A stretch of 28,402 bases of DNA from an uncultured Verrucomicrobiae bacterium (lineage in GTDB: Bacteria > Verrucomicrobiota > Verrucomicrobiia > Verrucomicrobiales > Akkermansiaceae), in assembly GCA_937957985.1 (NCBI GenBank), contig CALGOH010000215.1, positions 1 to 28,402 of the forward strand, in the 5' to 3' direction. A program made the position numbers and the translations under genes. A model generated the notes under the pieces. It searched no databases. It was not told the DNA's origin and saw only the letters and a program-made list of their open reading frames with translations. Below are positions 8,686 to 16,521 of the stretch, in pieces. Every line of letters begins with the position of its first letter. Position 1 is the stretch's first letter.

Positions 8686-10476
8686 TCAGGGTGCGGCGCG
8701 GGCGTCCATTCCCAGATCCTCCGGCCGTTCGGCGCTCTGGATGATGTTCAGGGCGTGGTTGCCCACGGCTTCGAGGTGGTTGTTGATTTCGGTGTAGAGC
8801 ATCTCCGTCTGGACGGCGGTGCCGCCCTGCATGCGGCGGACGGCGCCCTTGTTGTGCTTCTTGCGCAGGCGGTCGATGCGGTCCTCGACGCGGCAGGCGT
8901 TCTCGAGGAGTTCGCCGCTCGCGCCGGAGAGCGAGTTGGCACCGAGGTCGAGGATGGCCCGGACCTGCGAGCAGATGGCGTCGAGTTCACGGTGCTGCTC
9001 GGGGGTGAACTCCCGGCCCTTCTCGTATTTCCGCTGCACGATCTTGACCAGCCTGTAGATGCGGTCGGCGGCTTCCTCGTGCTCGGAGACGATGCGTAGC
9101 ATCGCGGTGACCCGCTCGGCGTTGGCCGGCCCGATCTCGTGGGACGAGCACTGGATGAGATAGGCGGTGATGTCGTGGAGGAGTTCGTCGCACTGGTCCT
9201 CCATTTCCTTGAGCCGGGCGACTTCGGCGGAGAGGTCCTCGGCCGGCCGGTTGAGGACGTGGACGAAGCCGTCGTACATGCGGGAGGTGAGCTGGTTCAT
9301 CCGCCGGGTGGCGGTCTCGGCTTCGGCGAGGTTGAGCTCGCCGAGGTCGACGAGTCCCTGCGAAATGTATCGCAGTCGGCCTTCCGCGGTGACGGGTCCG
9401 CGGTCGCGCACCCAGACGCCGACGAGGCGGGCGATCTGCGGGACGAACCAGACGAGGGCGAGGATGTTGGCGAGGTTGAAGGCGGAGTGGAAGATCGCGG
9501 TGGCGAAGGCGATCTCCGAGGTCTGGAAGCCCTCCGAAGCCGAGCGCAGGCTGTCGGGGAGCATGCCCGCGACGCTCCACGACATCCGGGTGAAGGGAAC
9601 GAAGAGGGCCAGCATCCACAACACGCCGACCACGTTGAAGGTGAAGTGGGCGCGGGCGGCGCGCTTGGCGTTGGCGCTCGAGCCCAGCGAGGCGAGCCAG
9701 GCGGGGGCGGTGGTGAACAGGTACTCGCCGATCCCGATGGCCGCGGACATCAGGAACACGGCCACGGGGTCGGAGAGGTCGCCGAGCCAGCCGTTGAGCG
9801 CGCAGGTGATGGTGATGGCCATGGCGGCGGACGACGACTGAACCATCAGGGTGAGGATGATGCCGCCGATGAGGTAGAGCAGCGTGGAGGCGAAGCCGCG
9901 ACCGCCCATCCACGTGACCACGTCGCGGATGACGTCGGCGGTGGCGGGATCGGTCTTCATCAGCTCGCGGAGGTCCGGCACCGAGTCCTTGAGCAGCCCG
10001 AGACCGAAGAAGACGAGACCGAAGCCGAGCAGGGTCTCGCCCCAGCTTCTGCCCTTGTCCTTGCCGATGAAGACGAAGGGAAGGCCGATGCCGATGAGCG
10101 GCAGGGAAACGCTGGAAACGCTGAATTTCCCGATCAACGCGACGATCCAGGCGGTGATGGTGGTGCCGAGGTTGGCGCCCATGATCACGCCGATGGACTG
10201 GATGAGCGTGAGCAGGCCCGCATTGACGAAGGAGACCACGAGCACCGTGGTGGCCGACGACGACTGGACGAGGGTGGTCGTGAAGAAGCCGGTGAGGATG
10301 CCGCTGAAGCGGTTGCCGGTGACGCTCGCCAAGGCCTGGCGCATGCGCTTGCCGGCGACGCGCTGGATGGCCTCCGACATGATCTTCATCCCGAAAAGGA
10401 AGACACCGAGGGCACCGAGAACCTGAAGAATTCCGAAAATGACCGAGAACGGGGAGATCGAAGCGAGCAGCGGCAT
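8686..10476 (-). CDS. Na/Pi cotransporter family protein with a C-terminal PhoU-like domain
   Basis: 596 residues. The membrane half (about 1-360) has the two inverted repeats of the NptA/SLC34 family, each with the substrate-binding QSSSA motif: QSSSATT at 71-77 and QSSSAAM at 213-219. A cytoplasmic tail from ~390 contains PhoU-like helices (ATRRMNQLTSRMYDGFVHVL, LKEMEDQCDELLHDITAYL, EHEEAADRIYRLVKI). Such proteins couple sodium to phosphate movement, and the PhoU part probably regulates it. The start at 10476 gives a normal first helix. A perfect palindrome lies just upstream. Confidence 0.92.
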   Translation of the reverse strand: MPLLASISPFSVIFGILQVLGALGVFLFGMKIMSEAIQRVAGKRMRQALASVTGNRFSGILTGFFTTTLVQSSSATTVLVVSFVNAGLLTLIQSIGVIMGANLGTTITAWIVALIGKFSVSSVSLPLIGIGLPFVFIGKDKGRSWGETLLGFGLVFFGLGLLKDSVPDLRELMKTDPATADVIRDVVTWMGGRGFASTLLYLIGGIILTLMVQSSSAAMAITITCALNGWLGDLSDPVAVFLMSAAIGIGEYLFTTAPAWLASLGSSANAKRAARAHFTFNVVGVLWMLALFVPFTRMSWSVAGMLPDSLRSASEGFQTSEIAFATAIFHSAFNLANILALVWFVPQIARLVGVWVRDRGPVTAEGRLRYISQGLVDLGELNLAEAETATRRMNQLTSRMYDGFVHVLNRPAEDLSAEVARLKEMEDQCDELLHDITAYLIQCSSHEIGPANAERVTAMLRIVSEHEEAADRIYRLVKIVQRKYEKGREFTPEQHRELDAICSQVRAILDLGANSLSGASGELLENACRVEDRIDRLRKKHNKGAVRRMQGGTAVQTEMLYTEINNHLEAVGNHALNIIQSAERPEDLGMDARAAP

Positions 10477-10481
10477 GGATT

Positions 10482-10499
10482 TGTGACGAAACCGTCACA
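10482..10499. promoter_or_regulatory. Perfect palindrome upstream of the Na/Pi cotransporter gene
   Basis: TGTGACG (10482-10488), AAAC, CGTCACA (10493-10499) is a perfect 7-bp inverted repeat 5 nt upstream of the start codon at 10476 (minus strand). It is a candidate operator or translation-blocking hairpin. It does not look like a Pho box. Confidence 0.4.
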
Positions 10500-10556
10500 T
10501 TCACCCGCCGACGGCGAGAAAATTCCATCCGGCGGCAGGATCGGGTCGCGGAGGGC

Positions 10557-11048
10557 TCAGTCCGCGAGTTTCTCTTCGAGCGCGGCGAAGACCGGGCCGG
10601 GAACGTAGCGGTGGACGGTGTCGCGCCAGCCGTCGGGGCCGATGAGGTTCTTGACCATGCTCGAGGACACCTCGGCGATGTCGCGCGGAGGCATCAGGAA
10701 CACGGTGGTGATGTCCGGCGCCATGTCGTAGTTCACGTGGCGCATCATCCGCTCGTATTCGTAGTCCGCCTGGCTGCGGATCCCGCGCAGGATGAAGCGC
10801 GCTTCGTGATCGACGGCGTAGTCGACCAGGTAGCGATTGTCGAAATGGGTGACCGTCAGCCGCTCGCAGGAGGGGAACGAGCGTTTCAGCAGATCGAGGC
10901 GTTCCGGGATGGTGAACGTGTAGCTCTTGGCCGGGTTGTCGCCGATGGCGACGACGAGGCGGTCGAACATTTCCAGGCCCCGCTCGACCATCCAAAGATG
11001 ACCGTTGGTCGGAGGATCGAAGGAGCCGGCGTAGACCGCGGTGCGCAT
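10557..11048 (-). CDS. coaD: Pantetheine-phosphate adenylyltransferase
   Basis: 163 residues, standard CoaD length. It transfers AMP from ATP to 4'-phosphopantetheine, the penultimate step of coenzyme A synthesis. The nucleotidyltransferase motif is GSFDPPTNGH (8-17), including the (T/H)xGH signature. FILRGIRSQADYEYE (85-99) and the second signature VSSSMVK (127-133, ISSTxVR in most homologues) complete the active site. It is 80 bp upstream of the Na/Pi cotransporter on the same strand. A strong hairpin at 11118-11146 separates it from the gene above. Confidence 0.96.
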   Translation of the reverse strand: MRTAVYAGSFDPPTNGHLWMVERGLEMFDRLVVAIGDNPAKSYTFTIPERLDLLKRSFPSCERLTVTHFDNRYLVDYAVDHEARFILRGIRSQADYEYERMMRHVNYDMAPDITTVFLMPPRDIAEVSSSMVKNLIGPDGWRDTVHRYVPGPVFAALEEKLAD

Positions 11049-11117
11049 GTCCGGAGGCTATGCGCCCGGGGTTCGCACTGAGAAGCGCCAAGTTCCAGAT
11101 CACCGTCCCGTACGACA

Positions 11118-11146
11118 ACGGGCCGCCCCTGTTCGGGGCGGCCCGT
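11118..11146. terminator. 12-bp GC-rich hairpin between the OB-repeat gene and coaD
   Basis: ACGGGCCGCCCC (11118-11129) pairs perfectly with GGGGCGGCCCGT (11135-11146) around the loop TGTTC. It follows the stop codon of the minus-strand gene at 11164. No T-tract follows on either strand, so it may act as an imperfect terminator or an RNA-stabilising 3' end. Confidence 0.6.
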
Positions 11147-11163
11147 CGGTAAGTGGGGTCGGA

Positions 11164-11796
11164 TCAGGATTCCGACTTGTCTTCAAGCGTGACGATGGTC
11201 TCCGCCATCAGTTCGCGGCTATCCCACCAATCGTTGTTGATGTTGCCGGTGACGCTGACGCGGTCGCCCTTGTCGAGCTTCTGGTAGCCTTCGTCGTCGA
11301 AGGGATCATAGCCAAGCTCGTCGGTATCGACCCGCATCTCACGCCGGCCGGTGTCGAGGGTGAATTCGCTGCCGTCCACGTCGTGAATGGTGCCGGTCAG
11401 CTTCAGGTCGTAATCGATGGTGTGCAGGGTCACCACGGCGGGCAGTTCCTCCTCGTCCGCCGAGTTGGCGAAGAAGTAGGTGTTGAGCCCCTGCACCCAG
11501 ACGCTGCTCGCCTCGATGCTGGTGGTTTCGAAGGTATCATCGTCGATCCGGCCGTAGACCGTGACCTCATCACCCTCCAACAGCTTGTAGCCATCGGCAT
11601 CGGGGGCAAAATCGTCCATCTCGACGGTCACGAAACCTTCACCGTAGTCGAGTTCGAAGGCGTCGGCGGTGACCGCTCCGACGGTGCCGCGGATGCTGAT
11701 CCAGCTTCGGTCTTCCTTGGCATAGGGGTTGGGGGCGGCCGCAGCCGCGGTGGTCAGTCCGATGCCGAGAGCGGTGGTTGTCAGTATGGTTCGCAT
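11164..11796 (-). CDS. Secreted protein with two OB-like repeats
   Basis: About 210 residues. The ATG at 11796 is preferred over 11811 or 11814 because it gives a clean signal peptide (MRTILTTTALGIGLTTAAAAA, then APNPY). The mature part has two similar halves, each with a hydrophobic strand pair, an acidic DxDGY segment and GDxVxVxGxI: FAPDADGYKLLEGDEVTVYG and YDPFDDEGYQKLDKGDRVSV. This recalls small periplasmic OB-fold (BOF/YdeI-like) proteins, here duplicated. The mature protein is very acidic, and a link to stress or cation binding is only inferred. It is divergent from the YdjM-type gene across ~270 bp in which nothing else is seen. Confidence 0.65.
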   Translation of the reverse strand: MRTILTTTALGIGLTTAAAAAPNPYAKEDRSWISIRGTVGAVTADAFELDYGEGFVTVEMDDFAPDADGYKLLEGDEVTVYGRIDDDTFETTSIEASSVWVQGLNTYFFANSADEEELPAVVTLHTIDYDLKLTGTIHDVDGSEFTLDTGRREMRVDTDELGYDPFDDEGYQKLDKGDRVSVTGNINNDWWDSRELMAETIVTLEDKSES

Positions 11797-12068
11797 ATCT
11801 TGTGTTATCATCATTTGTTCTTGGTTCGGTTGTCATCCGGTCCGCGGGGCCATGCCCTGCGCGATACCGGATCCTTTCGTTCGTGCCTCTCAACGCCCGA
11901 CGAGGGCGGAGCGGTCGCGGTTTGTTGACCCGCGACTTCCGGGCAGCGATGCACCGTACCCATTGATTCCGCGGCCTTTCAAGGGGTCGATCGGGAAAGA
12001 TTTTGTAATGCCGGCAACTCGCGAACTTTCGGGCTTGGCGGATGGATGCGGAGGCGGAGAGTGGCGCC

Positions 12069-13169
12069 GTGGATTCGATCACGCAGGCGGCTTTGGGCGC
12101 GACGGTCGGGGCGCTGGTGCTCGGCCCCAAGCTGGGCCGGCCGGCGATCGGCTGGGGCGCGCTGTTCGGGACCATTCCCGATCTCGACGCCGTGCTGCTG
12201 CCATTCTTCGACACCGCCGTCGATCTGCGCATCCACCGCGGATTCTCCCACTCGCTGCTGGTCATGCTGGCGGTCACCTTCGGCCTGGCGAAGCCGCTGT
12301 CGAAGCGATGGAAGCGGCAGAAGGTCACGCCGCAGCATGCCGGTTGGTTCGTCTTCCTGGTGTGGTCGACGCACGTCCTCATCGATTGCTTCACCGTCTA
12401 CGGAACGCAGGTCCTGTGGCCGTTCTCCCGCCACCCGGTGTCGTTCGACAACCTTTTCATCATCGACCCGGTGTTCACGCTGCCGTTGCTGGTGGCGATC
12501 GTCTGGGGCCTGAGGATCGAGGGAAAGCGATGGAAGAAGCGCGAGGGATGGCGGATGACGCTGGTGTGCGTCGGCATCAGCCTGCTCTACGTCGGGCTCA
12601 GCTTCTGGGCGAAGCATGCGGTGTCATCACGGGTCGTCGCGGATCTGGCGGGGCGCGGGATCGAGTGGGAGCGCAGGATGGAGGCGCCGGCGCCGTTCTC
12701 GATCCTGCTCTGGCGGGCGGTGGTCGAGCGGGACGACGAGTTCTGGGTGGGCTACCGGGCGTTGCTGGACGGCGAGGAACCGATGGCCTGGACGATCTAT
12801 CCGAAGGGCGGAAGCCTGCCGCCGGAACTGGCGGACGACTTCGAAGTCCGCTCGGTTAGGGATTTCTCCAATCAATGGTGGCTGACCCGGCACACCAAAC
12901 GGGGGGTGTGGCTGGTGGACATGCGCTTCGGGGAGTATCGCGAGTGGGACGACCGCGGCCTCGCATTGAGGCCGACCTTTGCATGGGAATATCAGGTCGA
13001 TGGTCGCGGCGATCCGCTGAAGCGGACGCTCAAGGATGACCGGGAAGTGGGTCCGATGATGGGCCGCCTGTGGGAACGGATGCTGGGCGGCTCCGAGCGG
13101 TGGGACGAACGCCCGCGGTTGATCGGCAGTCCGGCCGTCACCAGCGAGGCCCTGCCGACGGTCAGGTGA
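12069..13169 (+). CDS. YdjM-type membrane-bound metal-dependent hydrolase
   Basis: 366 residues from the GTG at 12069. That start is chosen because homologues begin (M)DSITQAALG and a GGAG lies 9 nt upstream; the in-frame ATG at 12042 would add nine unlike residues. The N-terminal half has several membrane segments and conserved His/Asp clusters: GTIPDLDAV, RIHRGFSHSLLV and FLVWSTHVLIDCFTVYGTQ, characteristic of the LexA-inducible YdjM/DUF457 membrane hydrolase family. The C-terminal ~150 residues are soluble and of unknown role. No substrate is established for the family. It ends 46 bp before asnS on the same strand. Confidence 0.85.
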   Translation: MDSITQAALGATVGALVLGPKLGRPAIGWGALFGTIPDLDAVLLPFFDTAVDLRIHRGFSHSLLVMLAVTFGLAKPLSKRWKRQKVTPQHAGWFVFLVWSTHVLIDCFTVYGTQVLWPFSRHPVSFDNLFIIDPVFTLPLLVAIVWGLRIEGKRWKKREGWRMTLVCVGISLLYVGLSFWAKHAVSSRVVADLAGRGIEWERRMEAPAPFSILLWRAVVERDDEFWVGYRALLDGEEPMAWTIYPKGGSLPPELADDFEVRSVRDFSNQWWLTRHTKRGVWLVDMRFGEYREWDDRGLALRPTFAWEYQVDGRGDPLKRTLKDDREVGPMMGRLWERMLGGSERWDERPRLIGSPAVTSEALPTVR

Positions 13170-13215
13170 GCACGGTCCGCCCTTGCCGCCACCCGCGCGC
13201 TTGCTAGGGAAGGGC

Positions 13216-14583
13216 ATGCGCACATTGATCCGGGACCTTCTCGCCGCCGAGGCGCCGTCCGATTCCATTCACGCCGCGGGATGGGTGCGGACGCGGCGCG
13301 ACTCGAAGGCGTTCTCCTTCCTCGAGATCAACGACGGCTCGTGCCTGGGCAACCTGCAGGTGATCGTCGATCGGGGAACGCCAGGCTCGGACGACCTTCC
13401 GGAGATGAGCACCGGCGCCTCGGTCGCGGTGGAGGGGAAACTGGTGGCCTCGCAGGGAGGCGGACAGAACTGGGAGGTGCAGGCCTCCTCGGTGAGGCTG
13501 CTCGGAGATGCTCCGGACGATTTTCCGCTGCAGAAGAAGGGCCATTCACCGGAGTTCCTTCGCTCGATCGCCCACCTGCGCCCGCGCACGAATCTCTACG
13601 GCGCGATGTTCCGTCTCCGCAGCCGGATGAGCTTCGCCGTGCACCGCTTTTTCCAGGAGCGCGGCTTCCACCACATCCACACGCCCATCATCACCGCCAG
13701 CGACTGCGAGGGGGCGGGGGAGATGTTCCGGGTGACGACGCTCGACCCGACCTCGGGAAACAAGCAGTCCTTCGGCGACGACTTCTTCGAGAAGGCGACG
13801 CACCTCACGGTGTCGGGCCAGCTCGAGGGCGAGACCTTCGCCTGCGCGCTGGGGAACATTTACACCTTCGGTCCGACGTTTCGGGCCGAGAACTCGAACA
13901 CCTCCCGGCATGCGGCGGAGTTCTGGATGATCGAGCCGGAGATGGCCTTCTGCGACCTGGCGGGCGACATGGATCTGGCCGAGGAAATGGTGAAACATCT
14001 CGTGCACGAGGCGCTCGAGAAGCAGGACGGCGATCTCTCGATCTTCGAGAAGTTCATCGACAAGGGGCTTCGACAACGTCTCGAGTTCGTCGCCTCGAAT
14101 CCCTTCGAGCGGTTGCCCTACACCGAGGCGGTGGAGATCCTGAAAAGGAGCGGCAGGAGCTTCGAGTATCCGGTCGAGTACGGCCAGAACCTGCAGAGCG
14201 AGCACGAGCGCTGGCTGACCGAGGAGCATTTCAAGCGGCCGGTCACGGTCTTCAACTATCCGAAGGAGATCAAACCGTTCTACATGCGGCTCAACGATGA
14301 CGGCCGAACGGTGACGGCGATGGACCTGCTCGTGCCGGGCATCGGCGAGATCGTCGGCGGCAGCCAGCGGGAGGAGCGCCTCGACGTGCTCCGCGCGAAC
14401 ATGGAGCGCCACTCGCTTTCCGAAGAGGAGTACGGCTGGTATCTCGACACCCGGAAGTTCGGCACGGTGCCGCACGCGGGCTTCGGCATGGGCTTCGAGC
14501 GGCTGCTGATGTTCGTCACCGGCATGCAGAACATCCGCGACGTCATCCCCTTCGCCCGCACGCCGGGGCATTGCGAGTTCTGA
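13216..14583 (+). CDS. asnS: Asparagine--tRNA ligase
   Basis: 455 residues, class II aminoacyl-tRNA synthetase charging tRNA-Asn. An OB-fold anticodon-binding domain comes first (AGWVRTRRDSKAFSFLEINDG), then motif 1 near HLRPRTNLYGAMFRLRSRM, motif 2 as FRAENSNTSRHAAEFWMIEPE, and motif 3 as GFGMGFERLLMFVTGMQNIR. The ATG at 13216 is chosen over 13183 for the AGGGA 5 nt upstream and for alignment with homologues. The last 51 codons lie inside the 352-bp repeat whose second copy is 6,017 bp downstream. The stop codon touches a REPIN-like element. The gene is intact, and the two copies differ only by a synonymous change (GGC/GGT) in this part. Confidence 0.97.
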   Translation: MRTLIRDLLAAEAPSDSIHAAGWVRTRRDSKAFSFLEINDGSCLGNLQVIVDRGTPGSDDLPEMSTGASVAVEGKLVASQGGGQNWEVQASSVRLLGDAPDDFPLQKKGHSPEFLRSIAHLRPRTNLYGAMFRLRSRMSFAVHRFFQERGFHHIHTPIITASDCEGAGEMFRVTTLDPTSGNKQSFGDDFFEKATHLTVSGQLEGETFACALGNIYTFGPTFRAENSNTSRHAAEFWMIEPEMAFCDLAGDMDLAEEMVKHLVHEALEKQDGDLSIFEKFIDKGLRQRLEFVASNPFERLPYTEAVEILKRSGRSFEYPVEYGQNLQSEHERWLTEEHFKRPVTVFNYPKEIKPFYMRLNDDGRTVTAMDLLVPGIGEIVGGSQREERLDVLRANMERHSLSEEEYGWYLDTRKFGTVPHAGFGMGFERLLMFVTGMQNIRDVIPFARTPGHCEF

Positions 14584-14700
14584 GGAGTGGCGCTTTGAAA
14601 GCGCCATGAGCGGGGGAGGCGATTTCCCAATCGCCCGTGAAGACTGGTGCGGCCGAAGGCCGCCCGCCCGACCATCATGGCTCCTTCAAGGAGCCACTCC
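14584..14700. repeat. REPIN-like hairpin cluster, left copy
   Basis: Four hairpins lie in 117 bp. Outer pair in inverted orientation: 14588-14606 (TGGCGCTT, loop TGA) and 14678-14696 (TGGCTCCT, loop TCA), flanked by GGAGTGGC on the left and its complement GCCACTCC on the right. Inner pair: 14618-14635 (GGCGATT, loop TCCC) and 14649-14663 (GCGGCC, loop GAA). This symmetrical layout is that of REP doublets (REPINs/BIMEs). It abuts the asnS stop codon and probably also ends transcripts. Confidence 0.75.
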
Positions 14701-14782
14701 CTTCCGGGAACGCCGGCAGACGGGCGCCGGGATTCAGGGTTTCCGGAGCGACGATGGTGAATGCGCGGTCTTTCCCGATACG
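14675..14782 (-). pseudogene. 3' fragment of the membrane-anchored protein gene, left repeat copy
   Basis: In the minus-strand frame this encodes the same C-terminal end as the gene at 20692-21450 (RIGKDRAFTIV to SGSLKEP, stop at 14675-14677), but it has no start. Beyond 14782 the DNA stops matching, yet the frame still reads FPWQGEG before RIGKDRAF, where the intact gene has VPIAMGQY. This is possibly a diverged homologue brought in with the island. Confidence 0.7.
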
Positions 14783-14850
14783 GCCTTCACCTTGCCACGG
14801 GAACTTTGCTTCGGCTAGCCTGTCTCCGTGCTAACAGCACGGCATTCCCC

Positions 14851-16521
14851 ATGCACTGGACCGAACCCGCCTCTTCCGACGACTCCCACTCCGAGCTGGA
14901 AACCAAGCTCTGGGGCGCCGCCAACCAGCTCTGGGCGAACGCCGCCCTCAAGCCCTCGGAGTTCTCGCCCATCGTCCTCGGCCTGATCTTCCTCCGCTAC
15001 GCCGACGTCCGCTTTCAGGCCGCCCACGAAGAGCTTCACCCCTCTACCTCTGGGAGAGGGGCAGGGGGTGAGGGCTCTTCGCCGCGAAGGCGAAGAACAA
15101 TCGGCCCGGCCGACTACCATGCGAAGGGCGTGCTCTACCTGCCCGAGGAGGCCCGCTTCGGCCACCTGCTCCAGCTCCCCGAGGGCGGCAACATCGGCCA
15201 GGCGGTCAATGACGCCATGCGCGCCGTCGAGAGGGAGAACCCGGACCTCGCCGACGTCCTGCCGAAGACCTACCAGATCCTCGAGAACCGCACCCTCGCC
15301 GAGCTGCTCAAGGTCATGGCCTCCATCCCCATGGACAAGGGCGGCGACACCTTCGGCCTCATCTACGAATACTTCCTCGGCAAGTTCGCCATGTCCGAGG
15401 GGCAGAAGGGCGGGGAATTCTACACGCCCACCTCCATCGTCCGCCTCATCGTCGAGATTCTCGAGCCCTACCACGGGCGCATCTACGATCCCGCCTGCGG
15501 CTCCGGCGGCATGTTCGTCCAGTCCGCCCGCTTCGTGGAGAACCACCACAAGAACCCGATCGCGGAAATCTCCTGCCACGGCCAGGAGCGGGTCACCGAA
15601 ACCAGCCGCCTCGCCCGGCTCAATCTCGCCGTCCACGGCCTCAGCGGCGACATCCGCCAAGGAAACACCTACTACGAGGACCTCCACGACTCCGTCGGCC
15701 GCTTCGACTTCGTCCTCGCCAATCCGCCCTTCAACGTCAGCAAGATCGACAAGGAGCGCCTCGCCGACGACCCGCGCTACGCCTTCGGCCTGCCGCGCAC
15801 CGACAATGGCAACTACCTCTGGATCCAGCACTTCCACTCCGCGCTGAATGCCACCGGCCGGGCCGGCTTCGTGATGGCCAACTCCGCCGCCGACGCCCGC
15901 GCCTCCGAGCAGGAGATCCGGGAAAAGCTCATCCGCAGCGGCCACGTGGACGTCATGGTCAGCATCGGGTCGAACTTCTTCTACACCGTCACGCTGCCCT
16001 GCACCCTCTGGTTCCTCGACAAGGGCAAGGGCGATGCTCGCCTGCCTGATGGCACCCCGCGCGAGGACACCGTTCTGTTCCTCGATGCCCGCCACGTCTT
16101 CCGCCAGCTCGACCGTGCCCACCGCGACTTCACCCCGGCGCAGAACGAGTTCCTCGCCAATGTCGTCCGCCTCTACCGCGGCCAACCGATCGAAACCGAA
16201 TCCGGTTCCGGTGAAAAGCTCCTCGAAATCTTTGGCGAAGCCGGCAAGCAGGAACTGAACGCTGAAAACTTGAAACTTCTGACTTACAAAGACATCCCGG
16301 GTCTTTGTAAGGCAGCCTCCCGCGATGAAATCGCGGGGCAAGGCTGGTCGCTCAATCCCGGCCGCTACGTCGGCGTCGCCAAGGGCGAGGAACTCAGCGA
16401 CGAGGATTTCAGGGAGCGGCTCGAAGCCCTCAACGAGGAACTCGAAGTGCTCAACGCCGAGGCGCGGGAGCTGCAGGAACGGATCGCGGCAAACGTGGCG
16501 GAAATTCTGGAGACGGCATGA
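14851..16521 (+). CDS. hsdM: Type I restriction-modification system methyltransferase subunit
   Basis: 556 residues, N6-adenine DNA methyltransferase. The N-terminal HsdM helical domain (LETKLWGAANQLWANA, VLGLIFLRYADVRF) is followed by the AdoMet-binding motif DPACGSGG (213-220) and the catalytic NPPF (291-294). The C-terminal PGLCKAASRDEIAGQGWSLN block is typical of this HsdM clade, and a coiled coil for HsdS contact follows. The ATG at 14851 is chosen by homology. Residues 63-83 are encoded by a repeat-like insertion in the linker, and two long hairpins lie in the 3' part. The stop overlaps the hsdS start (ATGA). With hsdS ruined, target-specific methylation from this locus is unlikely unless another HsdS is supplied elsewhere. 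Confidence 0.93.
   Translation: MHWTEPASSDDSHSELETKLWGAANQLWANAALKPSEFSPIVLGLIFLRYADVRFQAAHEELHPSTSGRGAGGEGSSPRRRRTIGPADYHAKGVLYLPEEARFGHLLQLPEGGNIGQAVNDAMRAVERENPDLADVLPKTYQILENRTLAELLKVMASIPMDKGGDTFGLIYEYFLGKFAMSEGQKGGEFYTPTSIVRLIVEILEPYHGRIYDPACGSGGMFVQSARFVENHHKNPIAEISCHGQERVTETSRLARLNLAVHGLSGDIRQGNTYYEDLHDSVGRFDFVLANPPFNVSKIDKERLADDPRYAFGLPRTDNGNYLWIQHFHSALNATGRAGFVMANSAADARASEQEIREKLIRSGHVDVMVSIGSNFFYTVTLPCTLWFLDKGKGDARLPDGTPREDTVLFLDARHVFRQLDRAHRDFTPAQNEFLANVVRLYRGQPIETESGSGEKLLEIFGEAGKQELNAENLKLLTYKDIPGLCKAASRDEIAGQGWSLNPGRYVGVAKGEELSDEDFRERLEALNEELEVLNAEARELQERIAANVAEILETA
15038..15098 (+). repeat. In-frame palindromic repeat insertion inside hsdM
   Basis: Two hairpins lie side by side: CCCCTCT (15039-15045) with AGAGGGG (15055-15061), and CTTCGCC (15077-15083) with GGCGAAG (15089-15095). 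The intervening purine-rich GGCAGGGGGTGAGGG motif resembles repeats commonly seen between genes in many bacteria. It encodes the low-complexity SGRGAGGEGSSPRRRR in a linker that varies in length among HsdM proteins, and the reading frame is kept. Confidence 0.6.
16283..16346. repeat. Two adjacent long hairpins inside the 3' part of hsdM
   Basis: CTTACAAAGAC (16283-16293) pairs perfectly with GTCTTTGTAAG (16301-16311). Next, CCCGCGAT (16319-16326), loop GAA and ATCGCGGG (16330-16337) form a second stem, extended outward by CAGCCT/AGGCTG (16313-16318/16341-16346). The stretch encodes the conserved LTYKDIPGLCKAASRDEIAG segment. Confidence 0.7.

Larger units (their letters stand above)
14431..14782 (+). 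repeat. Left 352-bp direct repeat bounding the island
   Basis: It matches 20448-20799 at an exact offset of 6,017 with mismatches only at 14481, 14737, 14762 and 14780. It contains the last 51 codons of asnS, a REPIN-like element, and the last ~36 codons of the minus-strand gene whose full copy ends at 20692. Partial similarity (17 of 24 positions) continues upstream to about 14407. Confidence 0.95.
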
